The notes under the pieces: model-generated
Seen by the model: the letters and a program-made list of their open reading frames with translations, nothing else
Databases searched by the model: none
What the model was told of the DNA's origin: nothing
Source of the DNA: an uncultured Coriobacteriaceae bacterium
GTDB lineage: Bacteria; Actinomycetota; Coriobacteriia; Coriobacteriales; Atopobiaceae
NCBI GenBank assembly: GCA_902766805.1
Contig: CACXFF010000261.1
Span: 1-8,541, forward strand
DNA: 8,541 nucleotides
Direction: 5' to 3'
Made by a program: the position numbers and the translations under genes
In this document: piece by piece, positions 1 through 5,653 of the stretch
Position numbering within the stretch: the stretch's first letter is position 1
Layout: every line of letters begins with the position of its first letter

Positions 1-356
1 ACCGCGGGGTCGATGCCCGCCACCAGGCCGCCACGCTCGTTCACGATGCCCATGTCCCTCAGCGCCTGGGGAAGCTCGGGCTGCTCGGGCATCACGATGA
101 GGTAGTTGCGCGTCTTGTGCAGCACCGAACGGCGCGGGGTGAGGCGGGTCTCCAAGCCAAAGGCCCCATGAGCGAGCCGGATGACGGTGCGCGCGGTAGC
201 GCCGGTCTCGGTCACCAGGCGGATGGCGTAGCGTCCCGAGCGCACGCTGAGAGAGCCCGCCACGTGCACCAGGGCGGACAGCTCCGCGACGTCGCAGCCC
301 GGTTCGGGGCCGGCCACGCGGGCGAGCTCGTCTTTGACTTCGGCCGTGAAGCTCAT
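1..356 (-). CDS. whiA: WhiA-family DNA-binding regulator, N-terminal part (runs off the window)
   Basis: About 118 N-terminal residues are visible; the gene continues beyond base 1. The protein begins MSFTAEVKDELARV, the canonical WhiA opening, and continues with a segment like the family's first LAGLIDADG-type domain (AELSALVHVAGSLSV, then RYAIRLVTETGATARTV and TPRRSVLHKTRNYLIVM). In the family this degenerate homing-endonuclease fold precedes a helix-turn-helix. WhiA controls sporulation septation in Streptomyces and affects division and chromosome segregation in other Gram-positives. The ATG at 354-356 overlaps the rapZ stop codon as ATGA, and no strong Shine-Dalgarno precedes it, so translation probably depends on coupling to rapZ. 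I am confident of the family. The function in this organism, which may not sporulate, is unknown. Confidence 0.93.
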   Translation of the reverse strand, partial: MSFTAEVKDELARVAGPEPGCDVAELSALVHVAGSLSVRSGRYAIRLVTETGATARTVIRLAHGAFGLETRLTPRRSVLHKTRNYLIVMPEQPELPQALRDMGIVNERGGLVAGIDPA

Positions 357-1339
357 GCGCGCACGCGTTCGGCCCGCGCGAGGTCGCGATGGCTCACAGA
401 CACGTGATAGCCCTGACGGGTGAGGTAAGACGCCGTCTCGTCAGCCAGCGCCACCGAGCGGTGCTGTCCGCCCGAGCAGCCCACCCCGATCGACAGCTGG
501 CTCTTGCCCTCGGTCACGTAGCCCGGCATGACGGTGTCGAGGAGCTTGTGCCAGGTCTCCAGGAAGGCCTGGGTCTGGGGGTGATCGATGACGAAGGAGC
601 GCACGGACTCGTCCTTGCCCGTGAGCGCGCGCATCTCCGGGTTCCAGTATGGGTTGGGCAGGAAGCGCACGTCGATGATCAGGTCGGCCTCTTCGGGCAT
701 GCCGTACTTGAAGCCGAACGAAAAGACGTGGACCTCCATGAGCTGCTGGTCGGAGAGTTGCGAAAAAACAGAGCGCAGCTTGGAGCGCAGCTGTTTGGGG
801 CTCATGCGCGTGGTGTCGAGGACGAGGGTGGCGCGCTGGCGCATGGCATCGAGCTGCGTGCGCTCACGGCGCACGGCATCGAGCGTGGTCTCCCCTTGGC
901 GTGCCAGGGGGTGGGGGCGACGAGCCAGCGCGTAGCGGCGGCGCAGCGACTCGTCCGACGCGTCCAAAAACACGATGCCATAGCTGTACTCGTGGGCCGC
1001 CAGGTCGTCCAGCGCGTGGCCCAGGTCCTCGAAGAAGCCCTGGCCGCGCAGGTCGCACACCACCGCGAGGTGGCGGCCGATGCCGGAGTTCAAGCCAGCC
1101 ATGTCCGCCACCGAGAGGATGAGCGAGGGCGGAAGGTTGTCGATCACGAAATAGCCGAGGTCCTCGAAGGTGTGCATGGCCTCGGTGCGGCCCGCGCCGG
1201 ACATGCCCGTGATGACGATCACGTCGGGCGCCTCGGACGTCGGCCGGACGGCACCCCCGTCTACCTGCACGTCGGGACGCGCTTCGGCCTGCTCGAGCTC
1301 CCGTTTGGTCTCGTCGGACATGTCGGCCCCCTTCCGCAT
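353..1339 (-). CDS. rapZ: RapZ-family nucleotide- and RNA-binding protein (YvcJ)
   Basis: The 328-residue protein has the two-part RapZ layout. An N-terminal P-loop domain carries the Walker A motif GMSGAGRT (residues 45-52), followed by DLGYFVIDNLPP (60-71). The C-terminal domain carries FSFGFKYG (206-213) and GVGCSGGQHRS (285-295), a family hallmark. Arg in place of the usual Walker A Lys is, as I recall, common in actinobacterial members. In E. coli RapZ delivers the sRNA GlmZ to RNase E to control glucosamine-6-P synthase; the role in Gram-positives is less clear. Two starts are possible. The ATG at 1339 has GGAGAGG five bases upstream (1345-1351), and the ATG at 1321 has GGAAGGGGG five bases upstream (1327-1335). 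I chose the first. Roughly residues 1-38 are a charged extension before the fold. The gene sits between uvrC and whiA. Confidence 0.95.
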   Translation of the reverse strand: MRKGADMSDETKRELEQAEARPDVQVDGGAVRPTSEAPDVIVITGMSGAGRTEAMHTFEDLGYFVIDNLPPSLILSVADMAGLNSGIGRHLAVVCDLRGQGFFEDLGHALDDLAAHEYSYGIVFLDASDESLRRRYALARRPHPLARQGETTLDAVRRERTQLDAMRQRATLVLDTTRMSPKQLRSKLRSVFSQLSDQQLMEVHVFSFGFKYGMPEEADLIIDVRFLPNPYWNPEMRALTGKDESVRSFVIDHPQTQAFLETWHKLLDTVMPGYVTEGKSQLSIGVGCSGGQHRSVALADETASYLTRQGYHVSVSHRDLARAERVRA

Positions 1340-1344
1340 GAATG

Positions 1345-1351
1345 CCTCTCC
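1345..1351 (-). promoter_or_regulatory. Shine-Dalgarno of rapZ
   Basis: GGAGAGG on the minus strand lies five bases before the ATG at 1339 and supports that start. A competing site, GGAAGGGGG at 1327-1335, serves an in-frame ATG at 1321, so the first six residues may be optional. Confidence 0.6.
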
Positions 1352-1411
1352 AAAGCATACCCGATAGCCGACTCACGCGCGTGGTTGGCCCTTGGCCTGG
1401 GAGAGGAGAAG

Positions 1412-1437
1412 CCGCGTCGCCCGGCCGCGTCGCCCGG
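1412..1437. repeat. 13-base tandem direct repeat
   Basis: CCGCGTCGCCCGG occurs twice back to back (1412-1424 and 1425-1437), exactly identical, directly behind the uvrC stop codon at 1440-1442. It has no coding role. It may be a simple slippage duplication. Confidence 0.8.
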
Positions 1438-1439
1438 GC

Positions 1440-3545
1440 TTAGGCGTCCGCCAGCTCGGCCTCCTTGCGGGCTCCTTCCTCTGCCGCCTCGGCCTCCCAG
1501 GCGCGCAGGGTGGCCCACACTTCGCGCGCAACGTCCTCCGGCACGCCCTTGACCTCGGCGATCTGCTCGGGGGTGGCCGCACGGAGGCGCTTCATGGAGC
1601 CGAAGTGGCGCATGATGGCCTTTTTGCGCTTGGCACCCACGCCCGGCACATCGTCGAGCACCGACATGGTCATGGCCTTGTCGCGCAGCTCGCGGTGGAA
1701 GGTTATGGCGAAGCGGTGCGCCTCGTCACGCACCTGTTTGACCAGGTACAGCGAGGCCGAGCCCGTGGGCAGCACGACCGGCGTGTCGTCCCACGGCACG
1801 AAAAGCTCCTCGTCGGCCTTGGCCAGGCCGCACATCGGGATATCCACGCCCAGCGCGCCCAGCTGCTCGATGGCGGCCGTCAGCTGCGGTTTGCCGCCGT
1901 CGAGGATGAGCAGGTCAGGCTTGGAGCCAAAGCGTTCGTCGGCCATGCGCTCCGGACCATAGCGGCGCGCCATCACCTCGGACATGGACACGAAGTCGTT
2001 GGCCTCGTCGAGCGGGGTGCGGATCTTGAAGCGCCGGTATTGGCTCTTGTCAGCGTGGCCCGCGGTGAACACCACCATCGACGCCACGGTGAAGCGCCCG
2101 TGGATGGTGGAGATGTCGAAGCACTCGATACGCATGGGCGGGGCGTCGAGTGCCAGGGCGCTCTCCAGCTGCAGCAGCGCGTCGTTGGTCCGTTTGTCGT
2201 CATAGCCCGTGCGCACCTTGTAACGCATGAGCGCGTGACGGGCGTTGAGCTCTGCCTTGTCCATGAGCGCCTTGCGGTCGCCGCGGCGCGGCACGTGCAG
2301 GGTCACCTTGTGTCCGCGACGCTCCCCCAGCCAGGATGCCAGCGCCTCCGCGTCCTCGAGCTCGCAGGGGACCTCCACGCAGGCGGGGATGTCCTCGGTC
2401 TCGCGGTAGTAGCGCTTGAGCAGGCCGCTCACGAGCTCGTCTTGGGCGACGTCCAAGCCCTTGTCCAGGATGAACTCACAGGTGCGCACCACGCGCCCTT
2501 CGCGCACGAGGAACACGCAGGCGCCCGCCACGGTCTCCTCGCGGAAGATGCCAAAGAGGTCCAGGTCCACCTCACGCTGCAGGACCACCTGCTGGCGCAC
2601 GTCGAGCCCCGCGATCACGTCCAGACGGCGCTTCATGCGGCCGGCGCGCTCGAAGTCCAGCTCGGCCGCGGCCTCCCGCATATCCTCGGTGAGCTGTCCC
2701 ACAACCTCCTTGCGCGCGCCCTGCAGGAAGCGCTCCACGGCGCGCACGTTGGCCGCGTACTCGTCGGGCGTGATCTCGCCGCAGCAGGCGCCAGGGCCCT
2801 TGCCCACGTTGAAGTCGAAGCAGGGACGCCCCTGGGCGGACAGCGCCAGCGTCGCCACCTCGTCGCCGCCATCGGACTTCTCCAGCACGCGCTTGGAACG
2901 ACGCCATTCCGCGCAGTTGGCAGAGCAGATGGGGATCACCCGGCGCACCACCTCGATGGCGTCGCGCGCGGCACGGGCATCCGTGTAGGGGCCAAAGTAG
3001 CGCGTGGAGGGCTTGTGGCGCTCGCGCGTGTACTTGATGGCCGGATAGGTGTCGCCATGGGTGACAGCAATGAAGGGATAGGACTTGTCGTCGGTGTAGT
3101 CCACGTTGTAGGGCGGACGGTACTGCTGGATGAGGTTGAGCTCGAGCACCAGTGCCTCGTGCTCGCTGCCCACCACCACATAGTCGAAGCTCGCCGCCTC
3201 GTCCATGAGGAAGGGGATCTTTTCGCGCTCGTCGGTGAGCTGCACGTATTGGCGCATGCGGGAGCGCAGGTTCTTGGCCTTGCCCACGTAGAGCACCTTG
3301 CCCTTGGCGTCCTTCCACAGGTAGCAGCCTGGCGAGACGGGCACGCGGTCCACCTGCTCGCGCAGGGTGAGGCCGCTCGACTCGTCACCCGATACCATCG
3401 TGCCCTCGTGGATGCCGTCGGACTCGTCGGCCGGGTCTGCGTCGGCGCTGCGCGCGCCGGCAAGTTTGCGCGTGCCGCTGGCAGGCAGCGCGCCGGAATG
3501 CAGCTCGCCAATGCGCCAGCCTTCCGTGTGGTGTCCAAAGGCCAT
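1440..3545 (-). CDS. uvrC: UvrABC system protein C (excinuclease subunit)
   Basis: UvrC makes the dual incision around DNA lesions after UvrA/UvrB loading. With the start at 3545 the product has 701 residues. Domains in order: a GIY-YIG nuclease (PGCYLW at about 72-77, LYVGKAKNL at 85-93), a Cys-rich linker (207-255), a UvrB-binding UVR motif (286-313), an RNase H/EndoV-like nuclease (ECFDIST from 474, ILDGGKPQL from 547, His610) and a C-terminal HhH pair (631-680). The ATG at 3545 has GAGAGGA six bases upstream. An in-frame ATG at 3398 with GAGGG upstream gives 652 residues, closer to the usual size and nearer the conserved LREQ. The extra N-terminal 49 residues have coding-like G/C-rich third positions but no recognisable domain. 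The family is certain; the start is not. Confidence 0.96.
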   Translation of the reverse strand: MAFGHHTEGWRIGELHSGALPASGTRKLAGARSADADPADESDGIHEGTMVSGDESSGLTLREQVDRVPVSPGCYLWKDAKGKVLYVGKAKNLRSRMRQYVQLTDEREKIPFLMDEAASFDYVVVGSEHEALVLELNLIQQYRPPYNVDYTDDKSYPFIAVTHGDTYPAIKYTRERHKPSTRYFGPYTDARAARDAIEVVRRVIPICSANCAEWRRSKRVLEKSDGGDEVATLALSAQGRPCFDFNVGKGPGACCGEITPDEYAANVRAVERFLQGARKEVVGQLTEDMREAAAELDFERAGRMKRRLDVIAGLDVRQQVVLQREVDLDLFGIFREETVAGACVFLVREGRVVRTCEFILDKGLDVAQDELVSGLLKRYYRETEDIPACVEVPCELEDAEALASWLGERRGHKVTLHVPRRGDRKALMDKAELNARHALMRYKVRTGYDDKRTNDALLQLESALALDAPPMRIECFDISTIHGRFTVASMVVFTAGHADKSQYRRFKIRTPLDEANDFVSMSEVMARRYGPERMADERFGSKPDLLILDGGKPQLTAAIEQLGALGVDIPMCGLAKADEELFVPWDDTPVVLPTGSASLYLVKQVRDEAHRFAITFHRELRDKAMTMSVLDDVPGVGAKRKKAIMRHFGSMKRLRAATPEQIAEVKGVPEDVAREVWATLRAWEAEAAEEGARKEAELADA

Positions 3546-3551
3546 GTGCCG

Positions 3552-3558
3552 TCCTCTC
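3552..3558 (-). promoter_or_regulatory. Shine-Dalgarno of uvrC
   Basis: GAGAGGA on the minus strand sits six bases before the ATG at 3545. It is the best spaced ribosome binding site among the upstream in-frame starts (3653, 3575 and 3545) and decides the chosen start. The alternative at 3398 has its own weaker GAGGG. Confidence 0.55.
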
Positions 3559-3573
3559 GCGTGTGATGGCTCC

Positions 3574-3579
3574 ATCTTA
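3574..3579 (-). promoter_or_regulatory. Possible -10 element for uvrC
   Basis: TAAGAT on the minus strand matches the -10 consensus at four of six positions. It would place the transcription start near 3567, about 20 bases before the uvrC ATG. No good -35 box is visible at 16 to 18 bases. This is a weak candidate only. Confidence 0.2.
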
Positions 3580-3650
3580 CCCAAGCCCGGGAAGGCGTTG
3601 CAGGGAAGGCCGTCTCCCTGGGGCCATGGCGCCTCATCCCAAGCCGTAGC

Positions 3651-3818
3651 CAAACGGCGAAAGTGACGTTTGCGTACCCGCTAGCCTGCACCCAAACGGC
3701 CAAAGTGACGTTTGCGTACCCGGTTGGCCGCACCCAAACGGCGAAAAGTGCGTTTGCGTACCCGTTGGGGTGTCCTCAAACGGCCAAAGTGACGTTTGGG
3801 TACCCGGTTGGTCGCATA
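3651..3818. repeat. Four tandem 42-base units with conserved inverted repeat
   Basis: The units are 3651-3692, 3693-3734, 3735-3776 and 3777-3818, each exactly 42 bases. Positions 1-6 are CAAACG and positions 17-22 are CGTTTG in all four, so every unit has a perfect 6-base inverted repeat around a 10-base centre. Around positions 23-30 each unit reads CGTACCCG or a close variant. The last 12 bases vary most (for example CTAGCCTGCACC, GTTGGCCGCACC, TTGGGGTGTCCT). The array lies downstream of the nan terminator and about 105 bases upstream of the uvrC start. It could be a protein-binding array, a chain of small RNA hairpins, or a dispersed chromosomal repeat. The sequence alone does not decide. 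Confidence 0.95.
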
Positions 3819-3883
3819 CAGCGCGCCGCCGGAATTGCCGACAGCTCCGACCGGGAACCATTGGCAAATCTTTAGGGACACCC

Positions 3884-3929
3884 AAAAAGAGCGCTCCACC
3901 CTCAGGCCATGCTCAAGGGTGGAGCGCTC
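3884..3929 (-). terminator. Rho-independent terminator of the nan operon
   Basis: On the minus strand GAGCGCTCCACCCT (3916-3929) pairs perfectly over 14 bases with AGGGTGGAGCGCTC (3889-3902) around a 13-base loop. It is followed by TTTTT (3884-3888). It lies about 87 bases past the nanE stop and is oriented to end that transcript. No T-run follows on the plus strand, so it is probably one-way. Confidence 0.92.
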
Positions 3930-4017
3930 GTCTCGAGAGCGCGCGATGGTCGGCGTGATCAGGCCATGCCCGAGGGTGGTGCGTTCATCCCAAAGGGACG
4001 AGGCGGTCGGCGTGATC
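3904..4017. repeat. 57-base tandem duplication behind nanE
   Basis: Bases 3904-3960 and 3961-4017 are adjacent 57-base copies, matching at 43 of 57 positions by my count. Their ends are best conserved: a 23-base stretch is identical at 3948-3970 and 4005-4027. The latter spans the nanE stop codon at 4016-4018. On the minus strand each copy ends in ATGGCCTGA, like nanE itself. The terminator-proximal copy supplies the first arm and loop of the terminator. Confidence 0.88.
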
Positions 4018-4696
4018 AGGCCATGCCGGCGACGAACCAGCTGGTGAGGCTCGTGGGGTGCGTGATGGCGGTGCCCACGACGACCGACCAGGCGCCGGCA
4101 TCGAGCGCGGCGCGCGCGTCGGCCGGGGTGTGCACGTGACCCTCGCAGATGATGGGCAGCCCCGGGAACTCACTCGTGGCCTGGCGCAGCAGCGGCAGGT
4201 CGGGACCTTCGTCGAGCGTGGTGTCGATCGCGGGCTTGTTGTGCGACAGCGTGGTGGACACCAGGTCGCAGCCGCAGGCCACGGCGTTGCGGATGTCATC
4301 GATGGTCATGCAGTCCGCCATGACGAGCGTCTCGCAGCGTTCGCGCAGCTCCTTGACCGTCTGGGCGAAGCTGCGGCCGTCGGGACGCGGACGGTCGGTG
4401 GCATCGAGCGCGACCACGTCGGCGCCGGCGTTGACCACGGCCAAAGCGTGGCGCAGGGTCGGCGTGATGTAGACGCCCTCGTGACCCTCCTTCCACAGGC
4501 CGATGACCGGAACCTCCACCAAGCCCTTGATGGCGGCGATGTCGGCCAAGCCCTGGCAGCGGATGGCCGCGGCGCCGCCCTGCTCGCAGGCCAACGCCAT
4601 GGCCGCCATGATGTGCGGCTCGCGCAGCGGTTCGCCCGGATAGGCCTGCACCGACACGACCAGCTTGCCCCGGATGGCCTCTATGCGTGGATCCAT
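4016..4696 (-). CDS. nanE: N-acylglucosamine-6-phosphate (ManNAc-6-P) 2-epimerase
   Basis: This cytoplasmic TIM-barrel enzyme converts ManNAc-6-P to GlcNAc-6-P, the last sialic-acid-specific step before the NagA/NagB route. The 226 residues match the family throughout: VVSVQAYPGEP (13-23), the phosphate/sugar loop AAIRCQG (43-49), VPVIGLWKE with the likely catalytic Lys69, VYITPT (75-80), VALDATDRPRP (95-105), MAD (126-128), TTLSHN (148-153), CEGHVHTP with the likely catalytic Glu185, and VVVGTAITHP (205-214). Compared with well-known NanE proteins, ANG is CQG (47-49) and ITRP is ITHP, so Arg becomes His213. The ATG lies two bases after the nanK stop, with GAGG five bases upstream. It is the last gene of the operon, before a strong terminator. 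Confidence 0.93.
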   Translation of the reverse strand: MDPRIEAIRGKLVVSVQAYPGEPLREPHIMAAMALACEQGGAAAIRCQGLADIAAIKGLVEVPVIGLWKEGHEGVYITPTLRHALAVVNAGADVVALDATDRPRPDGRSFAQTVKELRERCETLVMADCMTIDDIRNAVACGCDLVSTTLSHNKPAIDTTLDEGPDLPLLRQATSEFPGLPIICEGHVHTPADARAALDAGAWSVVVGTAITHPTSLTSWFVAGMA

Positions 4697-4698
4697 GC

Positions 4699-5652
4699 TT
4701 ACCTCAACTCCCTATAGGCTGTGCAGATCAGGTTCTCCACCGCGCCCACGAGCGGCGCGTCGTCGCCGAGCGACCCCTGTGCGAGCGACGTGCCGCGCAC
4801 CGGCGGCATCGCCTGGCCCATGAAGCCCTCGGCCAGCGCGTGCGACCATGCCGGCCCGCACTTGACGACCGAACCGGAGAGGATGACGGCGGCGGGGTCG
4901 AGCATGTTGCACATGCTGCCCAGCACCTCGCCCAACGCCAAGCCGGCGCGGCGTTCGGCCGAGCACGCCGCCTGCTCGCCCGCCGCGGCACGCCGGTCGA
5001 TCTCCGCCCCGTCCATGGGCGAGCCGTCCGCCTGGGTGGCCGAACCGCCCAAGCGCAGATACTCGGCGAGGATGCCCGGACCGGCCGCGACCGGCTCCAG
5101 GTGCCCGGTCGCACCGCAGGTGCAGGGCACGCCCGCCGCCGCGATGCAGGCCACGTGGCCGATGTGCCCGGCCTCGTTGTGACTGCCGAGCATGATGCAG
5201 CCATCCTCCACGTACGCCCCGCCGATGCCGGTGCCCACGGCGACCACTAGCACGCTGGCCAGGCCCTTGCCCGCGCCCCAGCGCGCCTCGCCCAGGGCGT
5301 GGGCGTGCACGTCGTTGAGCACCCGCACCGGAAGGCCGCAGGCTGCGCTCAGCTCGGCGCCGAGCGCCGTACCGCCCCAGCCAGGCATGAGCTCGTTGGC
5401 GAAGGTGATGGCGCCCGAGACCGGGTCCACCACACCCGCCGAGGAGACGCCCACGCCCAGAGGAGCCTCGGGCGCACGGGCGATCGCGTCGCGGACCTGC
5501 GCGATGACCGTGGCGAGCACCTGCGCTCCCCCTCTCTGCGCCTCTGTCGGGACCTTGCGCACGCTCGACACCCGCGGCGCGCCGTCACCGACGCTCACCA
5601 GTCCGCACGCGATTTTGGTCCCGCCGATGTCCACGCCCACGTAGCAAGCCAT
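4699..5652 (-). CDS. nanK: ROK-family sugar kinase, probable N-acetylmannosamine kinase
   Basis: NanK phosphorylates ManNAc with ATP to ManNAc-6-P. The 317 residues show the ROK/ASKHA fold: the phosphate-1 loop DIGGTK (8-13), the catalytic Asp114 in VLNDVHAHALGE, phosphate-2 VAVGTGIGGAYV (138-149), the AGHIGH sequence (161-166) that I associate with NanK-type members, and the zinc segment CTCGATGHLE (177-186). In this segment the third cysteine of the usual CxCGxxGC is His184, a possible zinc ligand. The adenosine-side motif is VILSGSVV (256-263). There is no N-terminal winged helix, so this is a kinase rather than a ROK repressor. The ATG is one base past the lyase stop (TAGCATG), with GGGGTGA upstream. 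Position between a lyase and NanE supports ManNAc as substrate; glucose or another hexosamine cannot be excluded. Confidence 0.88.
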   Translation of the reverse strand: MACYVGVDIGGTKIACGLVSVGDGAPRVSSVRKVPTEAQRGGAQVLATVIAQVRDAIARAPEAPLGVGVSSAGVVDPVSGAITFANELMPGWGGTALGAELSAACGLPVRVLNDVHAHALGEARWGAGKGLASVLVVAVGTGIGGAYVEDGCIMLGSHNEAGHIGHVACIAAAGVPCTCGATGHLEPVAAGPGILAEYLRLGGSATQADGSPMDGAEIDRRAAAGEQAACSAERRAGLALGEVLGSMCNMLDPAAVILSGSVVKCGPAWSHALAEGFMGQAMPPVRGTSLAQGSLGDDAPLVGAVENLICTAYRELR

Positions 5653-5653
5653 G

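Larger units (their letters stand above)
1340..1439 (-). other. uvrC-rapZ intergenic gap
   Basis: The 100 bases between the uvrC stop and the rapZ start hold a 13-base tandem direct repeat right after the uvrC stop (listed separately) and the rapZ ribosome binding site. I see no hairpin with a T-run, so no intrinsic terminator. uvrC and rapZ are probably cotranscribed. Confidence 0.6.
3546..4015. other. 470-base non-coding region between nanE and uvrC
   Basis: No convincing gene lies here. From the nanE side it holds a 57-base tandem duplication, the operon terminator, about 65 bases with nothing I recognise (3819-3883), four 42-base repeats, a small perfect hairpin (CAGGGA, 8-base loop, TCCCTG at 3601-3620) and the uvrC leader. 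Open frames cross the 42-base array in several frames on both strands. This happens because the unit is a multiple of three and lacks stop codons, not because of visible protein constraint. Confidence 0.7.

Noticed and set aside
1352..1362. TATGCT as a -10 box for rapZ
   Set aside because: It lies so close to the gene that the transcript would start within the ribosome binding site, and no -35 box is visible.
389..1552. 387-codon open frame on the plus strand opposite rapZ
   Set aside because: No family resemblance; rapZ motifs on the minus strand explain the region, and the frame runs on through the intergenic gap.
1392..3566. 724-codon open frame on the plus strand opposite uvrC
   Set aside because: It is the shadow of a G+C-rich gene: uvrC on the other strand has full family motifs, and the antisense product is a low-complexity His/Ala/Val/Leu-rich string.
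3546..3653. UvrC starts at 3653 or 3575
   Set aside because: Neither has a ribosome binding site, and 3653 lies at the edge of the repeat array.
3651..3818. CRISPR array: about 30 conserved bases alternating with 12 variable bases
   Set aside because: A 12-base spacer is far too short, the variable parts resemble each other, there are only four units, and no cas gene is near.
3634..3885. Small repeat protein with 14-residue units (GTQTSLWPFG-like on the minus strand, VTFAYPVGRTQTAK-like on the plus strand)
   Set aside because: Several frames on both strands are open at once because the unit is 42 bases without stops. No good ribosome binding site was found, and the compensated indel in unit 3 changes amino acids while keeping DNA spacing.
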